Source: Planctomycetaceae bacterium UBA969
Lineage (GTDB): Bacteria; Planctomycetota; Planctomycetia; Gemmatales; Gemmataceae
DNA: 6,949 nt
Direction: 5' to 3'
Assembly (NCBI GenBank): GCA_002303765.1
Contig: DBCB01000316.1
Span: 14,135 to 21,083 of the forward strand
The notes beneath the pieces are model-generated. The model saw nothing but the letters and a program-made list of their open reading frames with translations, had not been told where the DNA came from and made no database searches. Both the position numbers and the translations under genes were made by a program. Numbering within the stretch: position 1 is the first letter of the stretch; every line of letters starts with the position of its first letter. Below are positions 1-6,398 of the stretch, piece by piece.

Positions 1-628
1 GATCACTAATAGCTGGATCCCAGTAAGTGCTATTCTTTGTGTTATCTTTTTTTCGGCCTACTTTGATGACGGATAGTCCGATTGAATCAAGATAAGCGCA
101 GAGATTGGTTCCAACGAATCCAGATGCGCCAATGACAACCACTTTTTTAATCTGACTTTCTTTTGCCAGAATGGAATCTTCAAGGTCTGCGTGCATAATT
201 GCATGACGATAGCGGAACATTTTCTGAAGTTTTTGTTTGATCATAGCTCCACCAAAAATTTCCCCAAGTATTCCCATGGGTAGTTTGTATTCAATGTGGT
301 CGGTGAGTGTTGATGTGTTCGGGGTCAGTGGTGAAACCCGATGTTCATGCTGCCAAAATGCAAAAGGGCCTGTAATCTGAAAGTCGGTGAACGATCTGCC
401 TTCGATGTAATCCGTATGTTCAGCAATCCATCTTTTCCAGATGGGCCAGATTTTGACATCGATTATTGTTCGTGCGCCTTTTTCTATACCCTTGCTTCGC
501 TCTATGATTCGAACTTCATCCCAAGGCGGTGATAGCCTTTGGAATGCAGATTCGTTCTTATGCCAGTCAAAAACTTCTTTTGAAGAGAAGGGGAACTCAG
601 AACAAAACTCGAAAATATTTTTAGTCAT
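1..628 (-). CDS. SRPBCC-NAD(P) epimerase fusion protein, TIGR01777/YfcH-like (N-terminal part)
   Basis: The minus-strand frame is open from ATG at 628 to the window edge: 209 codons, no stop, so the C-terminal part is missing. Residues 5-149 read as an SRPBCC (START-like ligand-binding) domain with the features of the form fused to TIGR01777 epimerases: W22-H23, RLSPPW at 31-36, WIAEH at 67-71, GPFAFW at 87-92 followed by H94 and H96, YKLPMG at 114-119 and FRYRH at 138-142. At 163-173 a Rossmann fold begins with VVVIGASGFVG, the GxxGxxG dinucleotide site, and WDP follows at 203-205. The family is an extended short-chain dehydrogenase related to E. coli YfcH; its substrate is unknown, and it is expected to be cytoplasmic. 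An in-frame TAG at 659-661 and no other ATG in between support this start. The Shine-Dalgarno is weak (AAAGGCAG, about 8 bases upstream). Family assignment is strong; any specific reaction would be a guess. Confidence 0.92.
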   Translation of the reverse strand, partial: MTKNIFEFCSEFPFSSKEVFDWHKNESAFQRLSPPWDEVRIIERSKGIEKGARTIIDVKIWPIWKRWIAEHTDYIEGRSFTDFQITGPFAFWQHEHRVSPLTPNTSTLTDHIEYKLPMGILGEIFGGAMIKQKLQKMFRYRHAIMHADLEDSILAKESQIKKVVVIGASGFVGTNLCAYLDSIGLSVIKVGRKKDNTKNSTYWDPAISD

Positions 629-840
629 TGTGTTATCTGCCTTTATGGAATTTAGAATCTAAGGCTTAATTGTAATTGGTTGATTTGGGTTAAGTTTGAA
701 CTTACCATATTGGCCTTATGGTTTTCTAAATCGCTTCCAAGATAATCCCGCATTATGAAAAGCTCTATAGGTTTTTTAAAAAAGTTCTCGCAATTATATT
801 GCAGTAAATACCTGCAACAAGAAAAGATTGGGGTGTTGGG
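629..840. other. Intergenic spacer between two minus-strand genes
   Basis: No convincing gene lies here. On the minus strand a 33-codon ORF runs from ATG at 753 to TAA at 652, ending 23 bases before the epimerase-fusion start; it has no recognisable similarity. Two small overlapping inverted repeats are present: GCAAT-tat-ATTGC at 790-802 and TTGCAG-7 nt-CTGCAA at 799-817. They share bases, so only one could fold at a time. A T6A6 run sits at about 773-784. I see no clear sigma-70 promoter and no hairpin followed by a T-tract, so neither promoter nor terminator is called. Confidence 0.5.
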
Positions 841-1116
841 TTAATCATTAGGTTTCTGTTCAATGGCGTAAAAAACATCTCCTGGCATAACTATCAAGGG
901 GCGATTGAAAGGTAACCATTGATCAGCATTGGTTTTGCCTGTGTGAATGATATCGTCCTGGTTTTTTTGGGGAGAGGGGTTTTTGCAAATGATAATGTGG
1001 GTATGGGGTTTCAATTCTGGTAGATGAATCTTTTCTATTTTTCGCTGCTCTGAAAAAGCGTATTTGAAGAATGGTTCGTGGTACAGTTTCAATTGTGCAA
1101 TCTCTTTAGGGTTCAA
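841..1116 (-). CDS. Hypothetical 91-residue protein
   Basis: The frame has TTG at 1116 and TAA at 841-843; an in-frame TGA at 1123-1125 bounds it upstream, and no ATG lies near the N-terminus. I do not recognise the family. The product is soluble-looking and mixed in charge, with no signal peptide or membrane segment. The N-terminal third is rich in K, E, F and Y; a proline- and histidine-containing middle (LPELKPHTHIIICKNP, about 33-48) is followed by a hydrophobic stretch RPLIVMPGDVFYAIEQ near the C-terminus. The gene points the same way as the epimerase fusion, 212 bp away, so an operon is possible but not shown. No good Shine-Dalgarno precedes the TTG; a TATAAT lies 22 bases upstream. It may be a real small gene, or a remnant of a longer one whose 5' part was lost. 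Its main support is that it is the only extended open frame in an otherwise gene-free stretch of about 700 bp. Confidence 0.45.
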   Translation of the reverse strand: MNPKEIAQLKLYHEPFFKYAFSEQRKIEKIHLPELKPHTHIIICKNPSPQKNQDDIIHTGKTNADQWLPFNRPLIVMPGDVFYAIEQKPND

Positions 1117-1137
1117 AATTAATCAAATCTTAATTTT

Positions 1138-1143
1138 ATTATA
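1138..1143 (-). promoter_or_regulatory. Candidate -10 box for the 91-residue ORF
   Basis: The minus strand reads a perfect TATAAT here, which would put transcription start near 1131, about 15 bases before the TTG at 1116. No good -35 hexamer is found at 16-18 bp (the 17-bp position reads TGATTG). The surroundings are AT-rich, so a chance match is quite possible. Confidence 0.25.
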
Positions 1144-1145
1144 GT

Positions 1146-1229
1146 CGAAACAAATCTCATCAATCATTCATCTTTAAGGAAGTTTTTAAATTGCTTGTTA
1201 GGTGGCAATAATTGTTTCGTCAATGATTG
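1146..1229. repeat. Interleaved pair of 8-bp inverted repeats
   Basis: CGAAACAA at 1146-1153 is the exact reverse complement of TTGTTTCG at 1212-1219, and CAATCATT at 1161-1168 is that of AATGATTG at 1222-1229. The arms occur as A, B, A', B' and not nested, so a single simple hairpin cannot use both pairs. They could be paired half-sites for a regulator of the divergent promoters, or chance matches in AT-rich DNA. Confidence 0.35.
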
Positions 1230-1276
1230 CAGCACTCCTGATTTTTACTTCCTACTTCAGGGCTAATAAATTTTAA

Positions 1277-1298
1277 TGCATCCACTTTTGTGGCTGCA
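1277..1298 (+). promoter_or_regulatory. Leader hairpin upstream of the large gene
   Basis: The bases TGCA-t-CCAC-TTTT-GTGG-c-TGCA form an 8-bp stem with one internal T/C mismatch and a TTTT loop, ending 41 bases before the ATG at 1340. There is no T-tract after it on the plus strand, so it does not look like an intrinsic terminator. It probably lies in the 5' untranslated region, where it could affect transcript stability; that role is inferred. Confidence 0.4.
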
Positions 1299-1325
1299 AG
1301 ATAGTCGTAAACCCATTTACCTTTT

Positions 1326-1331
1326 GGGAGG
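1326..1331 (+). promoter_or_regulatory. Ribosome binding site of the large secreted protein
   Basis: GGGAGG lies 8 bases before ATG 1340, a near-consensus Shine-Dalgarno at good spacing. It decides between two nearby ATGs: the one at 1332 abuts the site and its frame ends after 27 codons, whereas 1340 opens the 1672-codon frame. Confidence 0.8.
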
Positions 1332-1339
1332 ATGATCTC

Positions 1340-4300
1340 ATGGCCTTTAATATCAAAAGTATTTTCAAGGTTCGTGATTCAAAGAGAAACCGTAAGCCTG
1401 TTTCTCCTTTTTTAGAATTACTTGAGGAAAGATTAGAGTGTGCAACTCGAGTGTGGGATGGAAGTGTAATCCCCAATGGCACTGATGGCCCTCCCCCTGC
1501 TTTTGGGGATCCTACTTTTAGCTCTTTTCTCAATACTTTGGCAAGCAACTGGGCTCCTTCAGGTGGGCAACCTGGACTGCCCCAAAATGGCGATAGCTTA
1601 CTTTTTCCCAACCTTGTAAATAGTAATCCTTCAGTTCTGGCAACACCTTTTGCTGGTGTATTTGGAAATCTTTCCCGACCTGATCCTAATGGCGGTGCCT
1701 TGCCCATCCCTATTTCTGTTAATGTTATCAATGACCTTTCTCGTGATTCAAATGGTAACATGGCGTCCTACCTTCCCGGAGGTGTGCAGTCCCTTGATTT
1801 TGTAAACAGTATCGATTTGTTTGGGTCTGGTTATTATATCTTTGGAAGGGATTATCCTCAATTTGGCCCTACTACCGCAACGACTTCTCCCGGGCCAACT
1901 CTTGGGTTTTATCCAACCGGGGGCGCATCTGCTAATCCGTTGAATGTTCAAACTCAAATCAATGCAGTTTACTCAGGTTCATCTGCATTGTTCCCAGATA
2001 ACACTAATTCCAACTGGGTTTATATGCCTGTTAAAATAGGTCAGAGCAATTCTGATTTTGTTTTTGATGTTGCTAACGAAGGGTCTTGGCTGGTTTTTTC
2101 GAATCGTATTAATGGCGAAATTGAAGCTAACTACACCAGTATTTCCGATTTGAATAATAATAAAATAATCAAGCGTGGTTCTGGTGTTCTTGTATTTGAT
2201 GGCAAGAATTCCTACCAAGGTGTTACTTCTGTTGAAAATGGTGTTCTGGTTGTTTCCAACGATCAAGGTTTGGGTAGTTCAACGGTTAACGCCAATGTCG
2301 AGGTTAATGGCGGCACCTTGCGCTTGAGTTCTTCTGACTATTCACAAAATGCAATTGGGAATATTTACAATGGCGGTGCGCAAATTGCTAATCGCAATCT
2401 TATTCTTTTTGGCGGCGATGGTTTTGTTCCAACTCTTGGGACATCGGGAATCAATATTGGAATTCCCCAAGGTTCTTTAGATGGCATGACCGGGTTATCT
2501 ACAGTTCCAAATCAGTGGAATGGTACTGTTACTTTGGTTGCAAATCCTTCTGCTACTCAGACCCCTGGTGCACCTAATCCCAACGGTGACGCAAGTGTTG
2601 GCCAGCAGTTTGGAAGCACGATGGAAATTAATGGCGCAATTGGGGGTTCTGCAGGGTTAAGAAAATGGGGATTGGGCACTGTAGAGCTTACTCAAGCGAA
2701 TACCTTTACCGGTGATATCACCATTTTTAATGGTTTTTTAAATGCTCAAAATGATTTGGCATTGGGTACTCTGCCACAAAGTTCTTCCTTAAAACAAGTA
2801 CTTGTCAGTCAGGTTCCTGCAAGCTTATTGGATCCTAATATTCCAACGCCCCAGTTTGGTGCTTTCACTATTGGTGATTCAAATGTAGGCGGGCAGTCTT
2901 ATGTTTTTGGCACAGGTTACCAATTGGTGATTCAAGGGGGGAGTGGGCCTGATCAGAACCCCGGGTTTCCCTTTACCAACTCTCAAAGACTAGAAGGCCT
3001 TGGGGCTTTTCAGATTATATCGCCCTCCAGTAATCCAAACTCTGCGGATTGGCAGGGGAATGTGGTTATTCAGGATGATGCTTCAATAGGTGGTACACCT
3101 GGGGGGACGCTAAAAATATCTGGTGATGTCTCGCTTTCTGCCGCAGATACTTTAGAAAAAAGGGGATCGAATACTTTAACATTGTCCGCAACGAATTCTA
3201 ATTTGCTTGGGAAAGTATTGGTAAGTTCCGGTAATTTGAAGCTCACCAATAGTGATTCTATTGTAAATGCCAGTTCAATTACTGTTACTCAAACTTCGGC
3301 CTCGCCTCCGGGGCTTTCTGGTGCGGGATCTCTTCAAATCGAAGGCACTGGCCTTAACTTTACAAATAATATCACAGTAGGAAGTACTGGTTTTACTGGT
3401 CTGGGGGGCTTGCAAAGCATCGGCGTTAATTCTTGGTCAGGTGCTATTACCATCGATCAAACTTCCTCTTTTGGGGCTGCAGCAGGCAGCGAGTTGCAGA
3501 TATTAGGCAACATCACTCAGTCTGCGAACGCAACAACTTTGAATTCGCAGTTGATTAAAATAGGTGCTGGTACGGTTAAAATTAATGGCCCTACCACACT
3601 CACCCTTCCTGTTTCTGTGCAAGAAGGCACTTTGCTTTTGCAGAGTTCCAACTCGCTTGGCTCTACTTCAGCCGGCGCTATTACTGTCTCAACCTCGGGC
3701 GCTTCCGGCCCTGCTACTCTTGCCTTGCAGGGTAACATTGCAATCTCAAACAGATCTCTAAACCTTGATGGTAATGGTGTTGGTAATCAGGGTGCACTTC
3801 GTAGTGTCTCTGGTGATAACTCTTGGGCTGGAAACATTACTCTAGCTGGTACTTCGCTTAGTGCGGGCATTGGCGTTGATGTAGGTACACTTGCTGTTTC
3901 CGGAAAAATCGATGGTGGTTCAACTACTCTTCGAAAAGAAGGTGCTGGCACTCTTTTAATTACGGGATCGAATAATTCGCAATCCGCAACGGTTATTAAT
4001 GGCGGTACCCTAATTCAGATTGGCTCTGACAATGTTCCAGTAACTGTTCAAAATTCTTCAACACTCATGGGGTCTGGTAAAACAGGTTCTCTTACAGTAA
4101 ATACAGGCCAAACAGCCTTTTTGGCACCAGGGCTTGCTACTAATGCAACCTCGGTTCTATCCACTGGTTCTTTAAATATTCAAAGTAATGCAGCGATTCT
4201 TTCCATTGATTTAAACGGGTTGGGCGCATCTTCCCCCGTAGCTGGTTCAGACTATGATCAGTTTAAAGTTCAAGGGAATGTTTCTCTTTCAGGTAGCCCC

Positions 4301-6358
4301 GTACTTAATCTCTCACTCAACTTTTCCCCTAATGTTATCGGAACTAAATACACCATTATCAATAACGATGGTGCTGATGCTGTTGTAGGCACTTTCTCGG
4401 GCCTTGCTGAAGGGTCGCTCGTTACCTCCAATAATTTTTCCTACAGGATCTCATACGTAGGTGGCGATGGTAATGATGTTACTTTGACTGCTGTGGGGGT
4501 TGTTACCACCACCACGATTTCTTCTTCGGATATTGATAATGCTTCGATCTATGGCCAAGCCATCACCTACACCGCATCGGTAAATGGTTTGGGTGGCTCT
4601 ATATCAGCAGGAACCGTTCAATTCTTTGATAATGGTTCTGCGCTTGGATCTTCGGTTGCTGTTGTGGGTGGAAGTGCAAGTGTCAATGTTTCAACTTTAA
4701 GTGTTGCTAATTCGCCTCATGTTATCACTGCCTCTTATACTGGCGTAGGGGTTATTGCTTCCAGTAATTCTACCAATTCGATTATTCATGCTGTCACTCG
4801 GGCCTCAACTTCAGTTACGGTTTCGAGCCCAGTGGCTGTTTACGGAACTGATTTGCCTTTGACTTTTACTGCGTTAGTAACTCCGCAGTTTTCAGGTGGT
4901 TCTCCAACAGGGCAGGTCTTATTTGAAATTGATGGTGTTCTTCAACCGCTGCAAACCATTAATACCGCATCCACAAATATTGCCACTGGCGCAAGGGTTG
5001 CAACTTATACAACATCGTTTTCTACCACAGGAACCCATCTCATTCGGGCTCAATTCATCGGAGATTTCAATTTCCTAGCATCTTCTTTTTCAACTGCGTA
5101 TTCTCAGTCTATTCTTACCACGCATGCTACTTCTTCCCAGATTGTTTCTTCCCAAAATCCTGCCAGCAGGTTCTCGCCCATCACCTTCACCACCACGGTT
5201 GAATCAGTCAATCCTGCTGATGGAGTCCCCATCGGGAATGTGGTTTTCCTCGACAATGGTGTTGCTATTAGTGGTCAGATTCCCTTGGTCAACGGAGTGG
5301 CATCTTTTCAAACCAGCAATTTGCCAGGGGGTAGGAGGAATATCACTGCCCAATACTTGGGCGCCCCAGATGTTTCCAATACCTTCTTTTATTCCACTGC
5401 AACTTCAAGCCTTGTTCAATCGGTTGGGGCTTCTAATTATCTCATCATCGTGGGAACTAATGAGGGTGGTGGGCCCCAGGTTAATGTTTACGACAAGATT
5501 GCTAATACGCAGGTTAGCTTTTTTGCATTTGACACCGCGTTTCGTGGCGGAGTTCGTGTTGCAGGTGGCGATATCAATGCGGATGGTATTGAAGATATCG
5601 TTGTTGCAGCAGGCCCTGGTGGCGGCCCAAATGTTAAAGTTTATAGCGGCGTTGATTATTCTGAAATCCGCAACTTCTTTGCCTACGCTCCGCAGTTCTC
5701 CAGTGGTATTTTTGTCGCTTGTGGCGATGTAAATGGCGATGGCTATGCAGATATTATCACAGGCGCAGGGGCAGGGGGTGGGCCTCATGTTCAAGTATTT
5801 AGTGGCTTGGACAATTCAATTATTGCCAGTTATTTTGCTTACAGTACCGCTTTTACTGGTGGCATCTCGGTTGCTTCTGGTGATCTTAATGCCGATGGTT
5901 TTTCTGATGTCATTACCGGCGCTGGGGCAGGCGGCGGCCCTCATGTTTTAGGGCTTAGTGGTCAGGCCCTTATCGTAGGTCAGCAAGTTGCGTTGGCTAA
6001 TTTCTTTGCTTTTGATCCAGGTGTTACCAGAGGTATTTTTGTTGCCTCCGGTGATTTTGATAACAATGGTTCTGCAGATATCATGGTTGCTGCTGGCCCA
6101 GGAGGCGGGCCTCATGTTAAAGTTTTTAATTCCTTTGGAACTGCAACTCTCGATTCTTTCTTTGCCTACCCTGTGGAATTTTCTGGTGGTGTTACCGTTG
6201 CCGCTGTTGATGTTAATGGTAATGGAACCATTGACGTTGTTACCGCGCCTTATACCGATGCTCCTTCGGAAATCAGGGTCTTTGACCACCTTTTTGGCGC
6301 AATTGACGATTTCTTTGCTTTCCCTGTTGGCTTTACCGGTGGCGCCTTTGTTGGTTAA
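1340..6358 (+). CDS. Giant planctomycete extracellular protein: autotransporter-type repeats, Ig-like repeats and FG-GAP propeller
   Basis: A complete 1672-residue protein, probably cell-surface or secreted. Residues 6-19 are basic and FLELLEERLECAT (24-36) matches the planctomycete extracellular N-terminal signature (LE-LE-R-L/V-x-P-A type), here with C34 where Pro is usual. No classical signal peptide is seen. VWDG (38-41) and a following ASNW...GDSLLF block resemble the opening of autotransporter-type passengers. About 275-895 hold five autotransporter-associated beta-strand repeats (PF12951-like, K-x-G-x-G-T-L pattern) predicted to form a beta-helix; about 1056-1360 hold three Ig-like domains of the bacterial Big_3 type; 1364-1672 are six FG-GAP-like units with GGGPHV motifs and D-x-N-x-D-G calcium loops. 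No C-terminal outer-membrane barrel is present. Only two cysteines were noticed (C34, C1461). Adhesion or a structural surface role is inferred from architecture alone. It starts after a strong Shine-Dalgarno and ends 93 bp before the PQQ-like gene. Confidence 0.93.
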   Translation: MAFNIKSIFKVRDSKRNRKPVSPFLELLEERLECATRVWDGSVIPNGTDGPPPAFGDPTFSSFLNTLASNWAPSGGQPGLPQNGDSLLFPNLVNSNPSVLATPFAGVFGNLSRPDPNGGALPIPISVNVINDLSRDSNGNMASYLPGGVQSLDFVNSIDLFGSGYYIFGRDYPQFGPTTATTSPGPTLGFYPTGGASANPLNVQTQINAVYSGSSALFPDNTNSNWVYMPVKIGQSNSDFVFDVANEGSWLVFSNRINGEIEANYTSISDLNNNKIIKRGSGVLVFDGKNSYQGVTSVENGVLVVSNDQGLGSSTVNANVEVNGGTLRLSSSDYSQNAIGNIYNGGAQIANRNLILFGGDGFVPTLGTSGINIGIPQGSLDGMTGLSTVPNQWNGTVTLVANPSATQTPGAPNPNGDASVGQQFGSTMEINGAIGGSAGLRKWGLGTVELTQANTFTGDITIFNGFLNAQNDLALGTLPQSSSLKQVLVSQVPASLLDPNIPTPQFGAFTIGDSNVGGQSYVFGTGYQLVIQGGSGPDQNPGFPFTNSQRLEGLGAFQIISPSSNPNSADWQGNVVIQDDASIGGTPGGTLKISGDVSLSAADTLEKRGSNTLTLSATNSNLLGKVLVSSGNLKLTNSDSIVNASSITVTQTSASPPGLSGAGSLQIEGTGLNFTNNITVGSTGFTGLGGLQSIGVNSWSGAITIDQTSSFGAAAGSELQILGNITQSANATTLNSQLIKIGAGTVKINGPTTLTLPVSVQEGTLLLQSSNSLGSTSAGAITVSTSGASGPATLALQGNIAISNRSLNLDGNGVGNQGALRSVSGDNSWAGNITLAGTSLSAGIGVDVGTLAVSGKIDGGSTTLRKEGAGTLLITGSNNSQSATVINGGTLIQIGSDNVPVTVQNSSTLMGSGKTGSLTVNTGQTAFLAPGLATNATSVLSTGSLNIQSNAAILSIDLNGLGASSPVAGSDYDQFKVQGNVSLSGSPVLNLSLNFSPNVIGTKYTIINNDGADAVVGTFSGLAEGSLVTSNNFSYRISYVGGDGNDVTLTAVGVVTTTTISSSDIDNASIYGQAITYTASVNGLGGSISAGTVQFFDNGSALGSSVAVVGGSASVNVSTLSVANSPHVITASYTGVGVIASSNSTNSIIHAVTRASTSVTVSSPVAVYGTDLPLTFTALVTPQFSGGSPTGQVLFEIDGVLQPLQTINTASTNIATGARVATYTTSFSTTGTHLIRAQFIGDFNFLASSFSTAYSQSILTTHATSSQIVSSQNPASRFSPITFTTTVESVNPADGVPIGNVVFLDNGVAISGQIPLVNGVASFQTSNLPGGRRNITAQYLGAPDVSNTFFYSTATSSLVQSVGASNYLIIVGTNEGGGPQVNVYDKIANTQVSFFAFDTAFRGGVRVAGGDINADGIEDIVVAAGPGGGPNVKVYSGVDYSEIRNFFAYAPQFSSGIFVACGDVNGDGYADIITGAGAGGGPHVQVFSGLDNSIIASYFAYSTAFTGGISVASGDLNADGFSDVITGAGAGGGPHVLGLSGQALIVGQQVALANFFAFDPGVTRGIFVASGDFDNNGSADIMVAAGPGGGPHVKVFNSFGTATLDSFFAYPVEFSGGVTVAAVDVNGNGTIDVVTAPYTDAPSEIRVFDHLFGAIDDFFAFPVGFTGGAFVG
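2162..4018 (+). repeat. Autotransporter-associated beta-strand repeat region (five copies)
   Basis: Encodes residues about 275-893 of the large protein. Repeat starts are at about residues 275 (KIIKRGSGVLVFDG), 439 (GLRKWGLGTVELT), 603 (DTLEKRGSNTLTLS), 737 (QLIKIGAGTVKING) and 862 (TTLRKEGAGTLLITG), each followed by an x-G-x-L-x-x strand. From the second copy on they sit in a longer supra-unit that begins with a W-x-G strand at W393, W571, W699 and W829 (QWNG, DWQG, SWSG, SWAG), spaced 178, 128 and 130 residues, with the K-x-G-x-G strand 36-49 residues later. The family is known from autotransporter passengers and large planctomycete and verrucomicrobial secreted proteins; a right-handed beta-helix is the expected fold. 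Confidence 0.85.
4505..5419 (+). repeat. Three tandem bacterial Ig-like domains
   Basis: Encodes residues about 1056-1360. Each unit of about 100 residues has the pattern [TS]-x-x-S-x-x-x-x-x-x-Y/F-G-x-x-[IL]-T-[FY]-T-A-x-V, then G-x-V-x-F-x-[DI]-[NG]-G, then an H/R-x-[IL]-x-A-x-[YF] strand. Visible anchors are ITYTASV, GTVQFFDNG and HVITASYTG in unit 1; LTFTALV, GQVLFEIDG and HLIRAQFIGD in unit 2; ITFTTTV, GNVVFLDNG and NITAQYLG in unit 3. These match the Big_3 group of bacterial Ig-like repeats, usually stalk or spacer modules in surface proteins. The three copies are well diverged, so there was no recent duplication. Confidence 0.85.
5429..6355 (+). repeat. C-terminal FG-GAP-like beta-propeller region (six units)
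   Basis: Encodes residues 1364-1672. Six GGGP-type strands have their Pro at 1379, 1430, 1482, 1534, 1591 and 1642 (the last degenerate, TDAPSEIRVF), spaced 51, 52, 52, 57 and 51. Five D-x-[ND]-x-[DN]-G-x-x-D calcium loops start at D1411, D1463, D1515, D1572 and D1624. Each unit also has an [FY]FA[FY] strand followed by GG/SG/RG-x-x-VA. The fourth unit carries about five extra residues between its GGGPHV and FFAF strands. FG-GAP/VCBS-type repeats of this kind are common at the C-termini of planctomycete surface proteins and are predicted to form calcium-stabilised propellers. Confidence 0.85.
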
Positions 6359-6398
6359 AATCAATTTTCTTTTGATCTGATTCTCTTGATTCTTCAAT

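Larger units (their letters stand above)
1117..1339. other. Divergent intergenic region upstream of the large secreted protein
   Basis: This AT-rich spacer separates a minus-strand ORF from the plus-strand giant gene and must hold the promoter of the latter, although no clear -35/-10 pair is visible on the plus strand. It contains two pairs of 8-bp inverted repeats in interleaved order (1146-1229) and a leader hairpin (1277-1298), listed separately. A 24-codon plus-strand ORF starts at GTG 1202 (internal ATG 1223) and stops at 1274-1276. It would encode a short hydrophobic peptide but lacks a well-placed ribosome binding site, so it is not called as a gene. Confidence 0.5.

Noticed and set aside
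341..662. Two short plus-strand open frames (63 and 73 codons)
   Set aside because: Both are antisense to the SRPBCC-epimerase coding region, whose conserved residues fix the minus-strand frame.
1202..1276. 24-codon hydrophobic micro-ORF upstream of the large gene
   Set aside because: No ribosome binding site at usable spacing and no known peptide family; a short hydrophobic frame in AT-rich leader DNA is expected by chance.
1273..1761. 162-codon minus-strand open frame overlapping the 5' end of the large gene
   Set aside because: It is antisense to a well-supported frame, its product is compositionally odd and resembles no family, and the opposite strand has clear domain signatures here.
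5124..5732. 202-codon plus-strand open frame inside the large gene
   Set aside because: It is a frame-shifted shadow of the Ig-like and propeller region; the product is a leucine-, proline- and serine-rich translation with no domain, and the other frame has unmistakable repeats.
5570..6240. Repeats in the DNA suggesting a CRISPR or tandem-repeat array
   Set aside because: Spacing of 153-171 bp matches protein repeat units in frame, and the copies are diverged at synonymous sites; this is a coding repeat, not a CRISPR array.
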